Below are positions 14,788-27,470 of a stretch of 64,000 bases of DNA, piece by piece. The notes under the pieces are model-generated. The model was given only the letters and a program-made list of their open reading frames with translations. It did no database searches and had not been told where the DNA came from. This DNA is from Epiperipatus broadwayi (lineage: Eukaryota > Onychophora > Udeonychophora > Euonychophora > Peripatidae): the NCBI GenBank assembly GCA_028023455.1, contig JAQFVV010006199.1, forward strand, positions 4,788,972 through 4,852,971. The letters are read 5' to 3'. The position numbers were made by a program, and so were the translations under genes. How positions within the stretch are numbered: the first letter of the stretch is position 1; each line of letters begins with the position of its first letter.

Positions 14788-15500
14788 ATGTTTAGTGTCA
14801 TATCAGTTAATGCAGAGGTCTGAACTCTCATGACAGAGCTTATGTCTTATCACACTGGTTTCATCACCAAGCCCCTGATATTCTTTGCCTATTCAAGACT
14901 AACCTCCACATTGGGTCTGACCCCTGCACTCTTGATCTCATTCATCGCCTAGGCTACTTCCATTACTCTTACTTCTTCTCTGCTTCAGGAGAAATTGCAA
15001 TAATCATCAATAAAAATTTCCCCTATTTCCAAATTTTGCACATTGATTCTAACTGTTTAATAGCCACCATTCAAATCAATAGTTTTCCTTTTAATTTGAT
15101 AAATTTATACTTATCCAAGGATTCAGACACAGTTCTCAGGACTACTTATACTATAAAGTCCATCCTCAGAATCACTCCTCTTCCCACTTTAATCATTGGA
15201 GATTTTAATTTTGCCTACGAACAATGTCAAAACAAATTTTATGCAATTTCAAAATCAACAAATGGAAAGTGGAAGGAGATTCTTCCCTCAAACTGCATTT
15301 TCATTTTACACTCAAAAGTCCAGATCACTCATTGAACTTGTCCTCTTCTCTACCTCCTTTTCACCAATTATTGAAGCTCATCTATGGCCTGCAGTATTTT
15401 CTGACTTTGCCTTAGAAGTTAGGGTCAACCCAAGAACTGTTTCACAGATCATTAATGAACTACCACGAACCATTCGTATGCTTACTAAGGGCAATATTAC
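14788..15500 (+). pseudogene. LINE ORF2 N-terminus: EEP endonuclease remnant
   Basis: An ATG at 14788 opens MFSVISVNAEV, which matches the N-terminal beta strand of LINE endonucleases, and is stopped by TGA. In the next frame an open segment carries APDILCLFKTNL, the position normally occupied by a QET catalytic motif. Further on, at about 15190-15210, is an intact LIIGDFN motif. The catalytic Glu is replaced by Lys, so nicking activity would be lost even without the stops. Target-site nicking is the known role of this domain in LINEs. Confidence 0.65.
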
Positions 15501-16138
15501 TATCCAGCTGATATGAAGCTTACATCATCTTTAATCAGTTAGAGCTAATTTCTCTTCCTTCACAAGCTGCTTGAGGGCATTTGTTGACACCCTCCAACAC
15601 CTAATCAATAAATGCACAATTAAATTCAATGGTCCAGTTTGCATGCTTCATGAACTGGACTCCATTGCCAGAAAGCTCAGCTCACTTCCTTATGAAGCTC
15701 AAACTGTCCAAATATTGTGAGTCTAAAGACAAAATATAAGCACACTCAAGGAGCCATTGCTGAGTATCCCTCAATTAAGAGGGCCTGCCAATACCTTTAT
15801 CACCAACATTGCTGGACCAGAGACTAACTAGATGTGCCGTGGGCTCTGGACAAAGGTCTAGGGCCTCTAGGTCAATAGAGATACAGGACAATGAATACTC
15901 CATGTTGGCCAAAGTTTGTGAATTTTACTACAGAAAATTCCAGCCTCTGGGAGTAACTAATTCATATAGGACTCTCATCAACAGGGAATCAACTCCACAT
16001 AAGATCACTGAAACTAGGATACTATCAAAATTTAAGATCATTCCTGAATAGAACTAATTCTGGCCTACATAGCATTCCCAAGTTTATACTCATACACCTT
16101 TGTGCCTTTACCATCCTGATAATCAAAATTGATGGAAT
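15501..16138 (+). pseudogene. LINE ORF2 linker between endonuclease and RT, broken
   Basis: Frames 15809-16051 and neighbours read as a Lys/Arg/Ser-rich linker, for example ILSKFKIIPE near the end, with stops in all frames. This position corresponds to the region before RT motif 0 in LINE proteins. No separate domain was identified. Confidence 0.45.
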
Positions 16139-16825
16139 GTGTCCAATTGCCATGGTTCCCTTATTAAGAAATGGAAAGCTGCACATCAATTGGACAACCT
16201 CCAGTCCATCTCAATGTTGCCCTTACTAGTAAAGATGATCGAAGGCCTAATTAAAGGTAATATTCAAGACAGCACCATAGATCAATTGTCCTCATACCAA
16301 TTTGCCAAGAAGGGGAGCTCAACTGCTGATGCCACCCACCACTTTCACCTTCTCATAGATCATTTTCGCAGAAGAATGTCCCGACTGATTGCAGTTCAAC
16401 TCAACTTTGCTGGGGCCTTTGATTGCATTAGGGTCTAAGTATTACTTAGTGTACTGGAGGAACTCCAAGTACCTTCAGCATATCTCCAGATGATAGGAAA
16501 CATACTTCACAATTGGGGATGTATTTCTTTCTCTAAATGGTAGAATGGCGGGATTTAGCTCTGTATTTCCATCCCTCAGGGCTCACCACTAAGTATTCTC
16601 CTTTTCACAGCCTATCTGAACCCATTAATGATAAACATTGAGGCTGTCTTTTCTGGGATAGCCATCCCTATGCTGAGGGAGAACATTCACCATATTTCCT
16701 ATATGGATGATGTGGTAGTGTTCCTCTCATCTCGGGATGAGTTCACTAGGCTTGAGGAACTCCTGGACCAATTTTCTCACAAATTTGATTTCAGAGTAAA
16801 CAGAACAAAATTGGCCATATGGTAA
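16139..16825 (+). pseudogene. LINE reverse transcriptase remnant
   Basis: Segment 16139-16438 holds the fingers motif (LQSISMLPLLVKMIEGLI, like RPISLLP...K..E) and motif A as LNFAGAFDCIRV. LINE RTs normally have an aspartate where this copy has Asn, so a catalytic residue is lost. Segment 16628-16825 holds motif C, ISYMDDVVVFL, with codons at 16700-16711, followed by motif D-like FDFRVNRTKLAIW. Motif B between them is only partly readable, with IPQGSPLSILLFTAYL-like sequence at about 16570-16615 in another frame. The normal role is target-primed reverse transcription of the element's RNA. Confidence 0.75.
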
Positions 16826-17318
16826 ATTCAATCAGGCAAGCAAATACCAGGTAGATTTGAAGCCCCCCTCAGAAATTTCTTGGCTTCCCCATAGCCTCCC
16901 CCATCCATTATGAGAAGAGAATTCTAAGCTTCCTTACTAGCTAAGGTCAATTCTACAGTAACATCACTATCTAAGGTCTACTTGTCCTTGTTGGGGAAGG
17001 TAGCACTACTTAATGTTATAGTATTGCCTAAAATAACATTATCTAGTAGGATTTTCTCCCACATGCAAGTTTATCCAAAAAATTGAAACCTTATGCAGAA
17101 AACTTTGCTGGGGAGGCAAGACTCCCATCATCAGCCTCAATATATTATAAAAACCCAAACTTTATAAGGGAGTAGCCTTCACTCACTGAAGATTTTTTAC
17201 CTCCAACAAACTCATAATATACTGTCAAGATTTTTAAGGATAATCCCAATATGGAATGCCCTTTCCCTAAGGAAAAGATAGAGCCTACCAATCGACCTCC
17301 ACCTAGATTGAGAAGCAT

Positions 17319-17830
17319 TTGATTACAAAAACAAGTTACAGTAATTATTCAAAACTTCCAGTCTTCAGGTTCCCTTTTTCAGGGGAAATTTATCATATTG
17401 GGAAGTTTATTGATTGTTTCCCAAAAAAATTTAAATCCATTAATATACTTCCAATAGGAATCGCTCGATTTTCTAAATTAACAAAATTCATCAAACTGAG
17501 TCCAAAATTTGTTGATTTTTTAATAGAAATCATCCTTGGAGCACTCCTTAATGGAGCCTTTCTCCACTACCAAAGGAGTTACAACATCAACCCCCTTTGT
17601 CCCCTATGTAACAAACAGAAGGAGTCAATTGGCCACATTCTGGATCAATGCGATTCATAGACTTATCTCCATAATAGAGCGTTAGACCAGATAAATGGCA
17701 ATGACCCAGCTAACATTTCTCTTAATGCAGCAATTAAAAAGAGTCAATTCGGAACAATAAGATTGGCCACTTTCATTAACTTCTCAATTTTGACTGCCAG
17801 ATGCATCATTGCTATGATGACTCAATGGTT
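17319..17830 (+). pseudogene. LINE ORF2 C-terminal region with CCHC finger
   Basis: The 113-codon segment ends with CPLCNKQKESIGHILDQC, the CX2CX7HX4C finger found near the C terminus of many LINE ORF2 proteins. A TAG follows at once, after which the same frame continues as protein-like sequence (RLISIIERALDQ) to about 17840. This closes the coding part of the element; the remaining ~650 bp would be 3' UTR. Confidence 0.65.
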
Positions 17831-18507
17831 AATCGATTTTTAAAATCCATCTACAAGATGAGGATAAATGAAGTTGTCAGCCTTGGCTAATTGACCAATT
17901 CTGGAGCCAGATGAGGCTAAAGTCCTAATTCATGTATTTCTCAGGCCTAAAAATTAAACTTTCTCCCATCCACTGAATAAATAATATATCCCATCTTTTA
18001 CTTAAGAATAATATAAACTTTAACTATGTAGATCTTTCATACATCCTATATATTTAATACACAAACTTTGCATGAGTTACATACTGTACAATTAATTTAC
18101 CTATATCAACTTGTAAATATTGTTATAGTCATCATTACTCTTTGGGCCAGGATAATCATTAATCAATGGAATTTCCAAACCTTATACATAGATTTGACTT
18201 ACTTTATATTCCTAGCTAATTAAGCATATGATGCACTGCCTTAAGGCATTAGTGTAATCTTTGATTTTATTTAAATTTAATTAGGTTTCTTTTATACTTG
18301 CATTAATTAGCTATCATGATTTTCTTATGCTGCTCTTGAGATTATGTTATTGATCTAATACAACTTTTGATTTTTCTATATACATGGCTTGCATACCACA
18401 TTTTTATATATACATTGAAACCCTCTTATTTACATAATTTTATCCTATCATTTATTTCTTTTGTATCCATTCTAAAGTGTAAATAAAATTTTAATTTTTG
18501 AAAGTAC

Positions 18508-18781
18508 AGTTCATGAATATACAAAGCTGAATTTTGATATCTATTCTTAATTCTACTCTTATGAACTTTAACTCTTTCATTAAAACTTAATTTATTCTGA
18601 CTAATTTAAATTCTATGACATCTGCAAGATATCTTATAATGGGTAGTTTATAAGAATATTTGCAGATGTTGTAGAATTTAAATTGATCAGAGTAAATTAA
18701 TTCTTAATGAAAGTGTTAAAGTTCATAAGAATAGAATTAAAAAAATAGATATCAAAATTCAGCTTTATATATTCATGAACT
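18508..18781. repeat. 274-bp near-perfect hairpin
   Basis: The two arms (about 18508-18638 and 18646-18781) are reverse complements with few mismatches and a loop of only about 7 bp. The outer ends read AGTTCATGAATATA and TATATTCATGAACT. Inner words include AAAGCTGAATTTTGATATC, TTCTTAATTCTA and CATCTGCAA. It begins about 13 bp after the LINE's apparent 3' end. No coding potential was seen. Such a short loop is typical of foldback elements or of an inverted duplication made during repair. Confidence 0.8.
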
Positions 18782-18954
18782 ACATACAGGTTTGTAAAGA
18801 TTATTTGACAATGAAGAAAGTGATTTGGAAATAAGAGTAAAAGAACCTTTGATAATAATTTTTTTGAATCTGGGGCCATCAATCTCATAAAAGACATTTT
18901 TTGATGTTAAAGGAAGTTGGTTTTTGAAGCCAGTGATGAGAAGGCTGTTTTGCT

Positions 18955-19047
18955 TATATATATATATATATATATACAGCCTATATATATATATATATAT
19001 ATTCAACTAACTAAACATATATATATATATATATATATATGTTTAGT
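18955..19047. repeat. (TA)n tracts ending in a perfect palindrome
   Basis: Two (TA)n blocks (about 18956-18975 and 18982-19001) are followed by AACTAAACA, a TA run and TGTTTAGTT at 19008-19047, a palindrome of about 40 bp. It could be a replication or repair product or a tiny foldback insertion. Confidence 0.8.
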
Positions 19048-19065
19048 TAAATATCATCAGACAAG

Positions 19066-19170
19066 ATTTATTTGTTAATAGATGAAACCATTGTTGTGGA
19101 AATTTTTTTAGTGAAATTTGTTTTTGGCTAGTATTATAATGTTATAGAATTTCCATTAGTATTGTAGTGT
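19066..19170 (+). repeat. Dispersed repeat, copy 1 of 2
   Basis: Shares TTAATAGATGAAA, TGGAAAnTTTTTAGT-like and TTTTTGGCTA words in the same order with 27361-27470. The copies are diverged. No structure or coding capacity was seen. Confidence 0.55.
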
Positions 19171-19341
19171 TATATAAAATTCTATTAGTATTGTAATGTT
19201 ATATGAATTTCTAATATATATGTATATATATTGTAATGGCCAGACTTTCTTAAGGAATAAGAGTGAATGCATCTAACTATAGTCAGACTGAGGATTTTCA
19301 TATAGGATGCCATGAATGATGTGATAAAAATTAAATCCATG

Positions 19342-19398
19342 ATTGCATCTATTTCAAATAAGATAATTTAATATCTAAATATTAAATATAGATGCAAC
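19342..19398. repeat. Small inverted repeat
   Basis: TTGCATCTATTT and AAATATAGATGCAA form arms of about 12 bp around an AT-rich loop. Its function is unknown. Confidence 0.45.
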
Positions 19399-19399
19399 T

Positions 19400-20110
19400 T
19401 AGATCAGTTCATCCAATCTTCACCACTCTTGATTATTCCATTATTCTCATTATTCGAACTCAGGGTGAATTTGCTATTAACATTCTTCAGAGATCCATCA
19501 ATATTGTGAACTAATAATAATATTTAATATAATCTCAATAGATTCTCAAAATTACTTTTAACCAAATTATTATGATAAGTTTGGATGATATATATATATA
19601 TATATATATATTGAAATGGTAAATCTGATTCAGATTTGCTGTTTCTCAGTCTGACCCACCTACTTATTTATTTTACTAACATTTGCTTTTATTATTATTC
19701 TAAAAAAAAAAAAAACATCTTTTAAACATTTTTTTAATGATCCTGGATAAATCCTTAAATTTATTTTGGATCATATATATATAATTGTACTAACACACTG
19801 TTATTCTATTTTATTATTAAAAGAAAAAAAAATTCAAATAATTAACTTTGAATTTTTTATATATATTTTAGATATACTGTATATGTTTAAAATGCTTTAT
19901 TTTTAGTTCAAGAATCCAAGATGGCCTTTTTGAAAAGATTTGTACCTTGATAAGAAGTTTAAAATAAATGTTTAAATTAAAAGCATTGATAAATTACCAA
20001 AAATCCATTCACTGTGGAATCTCTATTCATTAATTAGTAGAGATTCTATATTGCTATCTAAATTAAAAACTACCATAAAATTATATTGAAATATAGTGAT
20101 CCTTATCGAG
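19400..20110. other. AT-rich DNA, no gene seen
   Basis: Contains (TA)n tracts near 19588-19611 and A-runs. No exon or repeat family was recognised. Confidence 0.5.
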
Positions 20111-20400
20111 GTACAAACTTTCTAAAATTAGAATAAAAGAATAATTTCTATTGTTTCTAAAAGAAGATCATGTGAGGCAGCAGGAAGTAATAAATAGTGG
20201 CCCTTTTTTAGACAAGACCAGAGACCAGACAGAGTTGTAGAAAGCACACCATGATGATCGAAGAGTAAAAAAAAGAGTAAATCACTGCCCTTTCCTTCCT
20301 GAGACCTGAAATCTTCCGTTATGTTGCTGCCAGAACCAGCCTTCAAATGCCACCAGCCATCAATGTTCACCCGTGAACTCATATTGGGGAACTCCAGGTA
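20111..20400. other. Unassigned higher-GC block with an 84-codon minus-strand ORF
   Basis: The minus-strand frame 20128-20382 starts MSSRVNIDGWWHLKAG. The first half is mixed in composition and the second half is Leu/Phe-rich. No domain was recognised and no clear splice sites bound it. The block stands out from the flanks in GC content and may be an exon or an old repeat. Confidence 0.2.
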
Positions 20401-22500
20401 AAATGCTGAAGAGCTTAAATCCTGTCATCAAGATTTTAAAAATTATCATTAGAATATAAATGTAGGTTCGTAAAGCTTAAAAAAAAATGTCAAAAGTTAA
20501 TATTTATTAAGAATCTTTTTTAACTGACTTTTTTAACCTTTTCTTTTAAATTATTTATAATATTTTTCTCTTTAATAACTCAAACTCACAATAATTTTTA
20601 ATATTTTTAATTGTCGACTATGCATTTATTTATTTGTTTTATATTAATTTTTGGTATGAGATTATTTCAAGCTTTGATTTTTTTTGTATTTTGACAAGCT
20701 TCACTCACGAGGGCTCAGAGTAATTTGCTAAGAGAGCAAATTATGTTTTATTAGAGGGAGTTCTGGAAAGAACGATTTAATTTTAAAATAAAATAATTTT
20801 GATCTATTTTTATTTCACAAATGAAGTTATGTCGAATATATATATATATATTTCAAAATAAACATGCCGTAATTTCTTTAAACAGTTTTATTATAGATTT
20901 CCCAGAATGAGATTCTATTATTTTATATTTCTGTAATTCAAAATAGAATAAAATATGCTATAGATTTTTGACCTAGTAACAGCGCCGCTGGATAGCGTCA
21001 GTTAATTATCATGCCTTTTTTTTTTTAAGTTAGGAAAGAGGGAAGGGGGATTTTTTCGAGAATTAAATTCCCTTATTTTTATATGTATGTTTTTCTTGTA
21101 GGTTAAATATTTATATAAAATAGTTGGTTACACAGGTTGGTCTCTATGCAGTATTAGAACATTTTAAGGCTATTTAATTATAGTTCGTTCCTATTTAATA
21201 ATTATAATATCTCGGGTTAATAACGAATGCTTGGAGTCTCATGAACAGACCTAAAACGGTCATTGATTTGGAGTTTGCTTCCATTTTTTGCATAAACCTG
21301 TGAATCGGACAGCGTAGTTGAGATAAAGTTGGTTTGTCAGCAGAGTTCGTAGAGGTGAATATGAGGGCTCTCTGTAAATCCTATCTCCTATCAATATATG
21401 GACACGACATGTGGATGTATCGATTGCTCTTTCTATTCTTCCTTGAAAAAAAGCATATGAGTGTCCATAATCCGGCTCATATTTTCTTACTTACATTTCT
21501 TCTCTCCTTTGCATTCATATATTTATTAACCTGACATTGTTTTGCTTTTATTTTGCCTATCTAATGTGTAAACCATAGGGAAATGATTCTACTGAAGGAT
21601 CTTTGACCTGAGTAATCGACTCTTTTGTTCGTTTGTGTAATTAGTTAAAATCGTTTGGTTTTGGCTAATTCACATTATATTTTATCATAGGTATGATTTT
21701 AGTTGTAAGTCCAACTAAAGTGACTTGTTTGCTTTGATAATTAACTGATATATTTTTTTATTATAATCATTTACAGTTTTAAAGTTATTTATAAGTTATG
21801 CCAGCAAGGTCCACTAATGTCATAAAACATTAGTTATTGAAAATCTAAATTATTATTTTTACAAAGGGAAATAAGATCTTTTTTTTTCTTTTATATGTTA
21901 GTGGAGTAAGACGTCAAATTAGTCTTATTACAATCGTCTATTTAATTAATATCTTTTTCAATAGAAATGTTTTTTTAAAAATCTTGCATAAAGAATTCAT
22001 TAAAAATAGTCATTCTTATATAGGTGCATTAGGCAGATGTTTAAACCTACCGCTATATTATAAGTTTGTAATAAATGTGCACGGGGAATTTTGAAATCTG
22101 TGGTCATTTAATTATGAAATAATTTTTGCTATTTTTTTAAAAAAAGGAGAATAAATGTAAACAAAAATAAAGATGTATAAACTTCACAAAATAAATTGTC
22201 CAAACTCAATAATGTCAATGTTAACCGCTTACATAAATAAAGTCGTCATGAACTCCTATAATGATAAAGATAATTTAAAGATTGTATTTTTTGTTTTTAG
22301 AGCTTGAGTTAAACTAATGTAAAATAACTAATGTAGAATGGCTAATGATTTTAAATATATATATAACTAAAACAAACTTCCAGTGTTCTCAAATCATTTT
22401 ATTTACTTTTATTTTAAATAAAATTTGATTTTTAAATATACCTATCAACCAATCACCCAAGTTCTCACTAAAATATAATAAAATTGAATCTCATGTTTTA
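20401..22500. other. AT-rich DNA with a moderately complex middle part
   Basis: No gene was supported. The part from about 20940 to 21660 is less AT-rich. A 66-codon + strand frame (21334-21534) has a hydrophobic C-terminal half but no further support. The word GATCTTTGACCTG occurs near 21599 and again near 22569, hinting at a shared repeat. Confidence 0.4.
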
Positions 22501-22720
22501 AGACCCAGCTGCTGGGACGGTGAAAGTAAAGGAATTTGATCGTATCGTTGAGAAAGGCTATTGATTAGATCTTTGACCTGGGGATATAGGTAAATAGGGC
22601 AGAATTCACGATGTACCTGATTTATATATCTCGTACATGGTCAGACTCGAGGTACTTTACATGTATTCAGGGGTTCGTTGGATCGATGTGTGTTTTTCGA
22701 CCAGTGCAATATATATATAT
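22501..22720. other. Unassigned higher-GC patch
   Basis: A CpG-containing patch with a CCCAGCTGCTGGG dyad at its start, and the GATCTTTGACCTG word shared with 21.6 kb. There is no open frame of note. It is possibly a repeat fragment. Confidence 0.3.
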
Positions 22721-25700
22721 ATTCAATCTTGTTTTATTATGAAAACAAAAAAAATAATTTATATAAATCAACTGACAACAACTCAAATTTATCTTTATAT
22801 ATCAAAATTTATAATTATGAGCGTTTTACATACATTTCTACAATATTAGTATATAAAATTTGAAATGATACCTTCCCATATCCCCATAGTAGATATGTAT
22901 CAAAACAAAAACAATATTTAATAGGTTATAAAACAATAAATGAAATTTTATAATTTCAAAAAAATTATAATAGTATTAACTAGCTAAATTAAAATTAAAT
23001 GATATAAGTATAAATGAAGGCTTTTATAATATTGAATCCTTAAAAACGAATTCCATTTTTATAAGACCACCACCCCATCTATATATAGTCCAATCATTAA
23101 AAGAAAAGACATTTCATCCAAGGATATTTATTAGTCATTTATACAGAAAAGTAAATAAACAAAAATTACTAAATTAATTAAATTAGTAATAAACATAAGT
23201 TCTGTCTTGTCATAAGTGAATGAAGTTAATATGAAGAGCAATAAAATCTTACCTACATTTTATGTTTACCTATTACCCTAGACATATCACTTTACAAGGA
23301 AGACCTAAATTTTATTAAATAAAATAAATATTTAACCCAATCATCTTTTCATTTTTTTTCATCTAATGATTTTATAAATTGATTTATTCCAATGTAAATG
23401 GATTTAAGAAGCAAAGGAAATAAAATTATGTATTTATGGATGTTGATACACAAAGGTGATATGATGTATTAAAAGTTTATGGTATTGTCCTATTCATTTC
23501 CATAATTTGAATAGCAATGTTCATTAATAAAAAAAGTCTTTTATGTTCCAGTCATCAATCATTGGTGAGGAAATTGGTATACCACATTGTTCAGAAACAT
23601 TCCTCTTGCTTGATGTTGGCATCTCTTTTCATCAATCATCTCACTATAAATTGAAGTTGGATATAGAATTATATAGATGAAGTATTTATATATTAGGCAT
23701 TTCAGTAGGAATGAGCAACTACACTGTTTTAGGTTAGAACAATAGTATTTGACCCTATGACAAATTGTCATTACTCACGATGTATTTTATATAACTTGAA
23801 ATCTTTTTAAAGTAATTTTGTTTAAATATATAAGTGTTATTAAAGATATTTATCTTCCTTAACATTCAAGTTTGGAATAATAATTGTTAAGAATTTGTCT
23901 AAATATTATATTAAAGATAATTTGATTTTTGAAATTATTATTAATCATCTTAAAAAGTAATTTATTTATTCTTTTCTTGAGTGATATTAGAATTCTCTGT
24001 AAATGAAAATTTTATAAATAAGGGAAATTAGTTTAAACTATTGATCTATCTTTTTAATATGTTAGGTATTTGAACACAGCAAAATAACTAAGTTTAGTGA
24101 CTAGTTCATTTGTAATAGATAGAATTAATTTGGAATTATTTGATTTATCTTTTATAATAGAATCGACTTCCGGTAATTAGTATGTGTTAAATTGGTATTT
24201 CATTTTATGATTTTGTATTCGATTATTGTTGAATGCACCATAATTAATAATTATCTAAATTCTTGACATCATGTGAGAGTCTATCTATTATTCTTTACTC
24301 AAGTTTACAAAAATCAAATATGATGTAGAGACCACTATGATAGTAGTGAATAAAAGTGAGAAATTGATGTCTTTTAGACATATAAGAAATAATGATCACA
24401 CTGATATATAATTTAAGGACATATTTTTTTGTGAATCTTTTAATTTATATCTTGGCTTCTCTTTAAGCTGTTACAGATTTAAGAAAAAATGCTACTGTCC
24501 ATGTATCACAAACATACAAACTTATTTTAACTGTTTTATACTTAATATTACATGTATCATTATCACTACAGAATTTCCTAATAAACTACTTTCCTGAACC
24601 ACTAATTGTCTATCCAAACCCTCTGTATCAATCCTAAAAACATTGTAGATAAATACTATATATCTTTTCGTAAAATAATATTCAAACTTCTTAACATTAC
24701 ATACCCTAGACATCAAAAAGATTAAAAGAAAACAAACAAATGGTTTTGATATATAACTTATTGTAAATATACTCAGTTAATGACTTATAACTTGTTCAAG
24801 AATCAATTATTCATACATTTTATTATCATATATAGATTATGACAACTATATTTAAACCTCTGTAAATTATTCTTACATGAATATAAACATAATAACTATT
24901 ATGCATATTTATTTTACCTAAATTTTAATTTGCATTATTAAATACCAATATATTATAGTAAACATAAAAAATAAAAGTTATCGTAATCATATATTACTAT
25001 GATTATTGGCAATCCTCTAGTTGACCTAACTTCTTGATATTATAAAATCATCATAAACAAACACAAGAAAAAAATAATTTTTTATCAGTTTTATCTCAAA
25101 GATTCTAAAATATTTTAAGACTCAAAACTACTACATATTAAGAATAATTACAAATACAACTAAGAACTTAAAATTATATTATATACAATAACTCAAAAAG
25201 TTTTATTTCATTTCTTAAGCAGAATCAAAGGGGAAGCACTCATTTCCATAACCAGCAAACTTAAACATAAATTTTTTTCAGTTTCTCCCTTTCATGTTGT
25301 TTCACCATTTTTGCAGCTTAAATAAATAAAATTGAAAAGAAATCTAAGGAAAATGTTGCTTATCAATAACAAATAAATAGTTATTGTAATAAAAGTTCAT
25401 ACTTCTTATGTTACAAAACAAATTCCTCCAAGTTAATAAATAGATGTTTATTATTTAATATGACATTTATTAAATTTTAACAAGTTTTCATTCTTTCAGT
25501 ATTCAAATATTCACTGCAAAATTGTCCAGTTTTAAAAATTCTCCAAATCGTTCACATTTAAGATATTACTAATTCCAATAACATTACTAATAGACTGGTC
25601 CACTTCTAGAGTTCTTAAAATTATTCACATTTACCTTTTCAATAGCTTTAATAATACCTGTTAAAAACATTATAAAATTTTAGAGTTCTCCTCCTGTATA

Positions 25701-27330
25701 GTCCATATTCATTATATTAAAATACTCACAAATTAATACTTAAGCAGAATAATGATTAGTAAATACATTTTTACTAAAAAAAAGTTAGTCAGCACTATTG
25801 CTTTTTTAAAAAAAAACAAAAACCTCTCAGCTAAAATCACTTGTAAATTTAAAATAGGAAATATAAATAGCTTTTCTGAATAAAAGTCTATTCTTATTAC
25901 TGCTACTTGTTAAAGTTAATAAAAATATTCTCTATTATTTAGCATACAAACATGAATAAATATAAATTCCTTACATATAATTTGCACTGCTCTATAGGAA
26001 AAATGATTTAATATTCAGCAAAAATTAAACAAAGGCATTTTTATCTTCTGAAATAGATATTTTCTTTCAGTTACTATAGAGTGTTAGTTGGCTTGCATAG
26101 CATACCAATGAGAAAAAAAAAAGATTTTTCTATCCAATGTTGAAATAAGTATCTAGACTTTTTAAAATTTTGTCCATAGTTTTATAAGATACTTTTACTA
26201 CATTTTAAGACAAAATAATAAAATTTAAAATAAACTTAGACTTAAAAAGTACAAGAAATACAGTTTTATTTTTATGAAAATTTTTTAATTTTTCTGCCCC
26301 AAATTTTTGTGATTTCTTCTCTTTCACATCTGCTCACCTATATTTATAAGAATAATCTACCAGTATATGATTGGTAATTTAATTTCAGATACTTGCTGAA
26401 ATTTGCATATTAATTATTTCTGTCTAGTCTTCTGAAATAATTTTGTAATAAATATTATTAAATAATATATTTTTAAATTTTATTTCAATACAATATTTAA
26501 GTACAACTTTTAATAAAAAACACTGTTTACTTCAAATTAAATTTTAATACATAAAGATCATATTATTCATGGTTTTTTAATAATTATTATAGATACATTT
26601 ATAAAATTGATACAATGAAATAAAAATGCAACATTTAAGTTAGACAAGTAATGAATCAAATTAAGAACAAGGAAATAAAATTTAATTGTTACACGAATGT
26701 GTGCTTGCACACTTAAAAACACACATTTGATTTTCATTTATTTTATCATTATTTAAATAATTTAAGATAATAAATAAAATAGCAATTTTTAATTAGGCTG
26801 TTAATAATTACAAAAACATTATCTTTACTGATTCAACACCAGATTACGTAATTATAATTTTATACACTTTTATCTTAAAATAAATAGCATGTTATATCCT
26901 AATTTTATTACTTAAATTAAATTATATTGTTTTAAAATAAACTAAGTTAATTTTAATATTACAGTCACAGCATATCTTAATTTATTCTATATATTAAATA
27001 ATGTTACAAGTAGCTAATTTAAAATTTCCATCAAAGTGAACTATTATTCACAGCCCTGGAGTAATGTAGCAAAATTGAAAGGCTACAATAAATAATAGAA
27101 AATCATATAACAGTGCAATACTAGCTAAAACAAAATGTTATTACAATTCTTCCATGATCATGATTTTACCAATTAACAAATAGACACCTCTTCAAGTGAA
27201 ACTTTACAAAATATAAGCAACATATATACATAAAACAAAATAATCTTCTTATAATTCACTTCAAATACCATGATGGGAAGACTCTTTTATATTGTATATA
27301 TACATATATTGTATATATATATCTCTGTGT
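22721..27330. other. 4.6 kb of very AT-rich DNA, no gene seen
   Basis: No exon-like segment or known domain was found in any frame. The part at 23540-23780 is slightly more complex but unassigned. A small GTGTGCTTGCACAC dyad lies near 26698-26712. This is probably intronic or intergenic. Confidence 0.5.
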
Positions 27331-27360
27331 GTTGTAAATGTATTTTGTTGAATTTCACTT

Positions 27361-27470
27361 GAAAAGATCTACTTATTAATAGATGAAATCATAGTAATGG
27401 AAACATTTTAGTAATATTGTATTGTCATTTTTTGGCTAATATTGTATTGTTGTATAATTTTCTATTTTAC
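27361..27470 (+). repeat. Dispersed repeat, copy 2 of 2
   Basis: The counterpart of 19066-19170. TTATTAATAGATGAAATC, GTAATGGAAACATTTTAGT and TTTTTTGGCTAATATTGTA appear in the same order as in the first copy. Confidence 0.55.

Larger units (their letters stand above)
11891..18495 (+). mobile_element. Decayed two-ORF non-LTR retrotransposon (L1/Tx1-like LINE), about 6.6 kb
   Basis: In order on the + strand: an ORF1 with CCHC zinc knuckles, an apurinic-type endonuclease, a reverse transcriptase with a YMDD box, a C-terminal CX2CX7HX4C finger, and a 3' end with AATAAA just before 18495. The region is richer in G and C than its flanks. Every domain is broken by stops and frameshifts, so the copy is inactive. 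The L1/Tx1 side of the LINE tree is inferred from the endonuclease-RT order and the double zinc knuckle, not from alignment. Length is near what such elements usually have, so this is an almost full-length copy rather than a 5'-truncated one. Confidence 0.75.
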
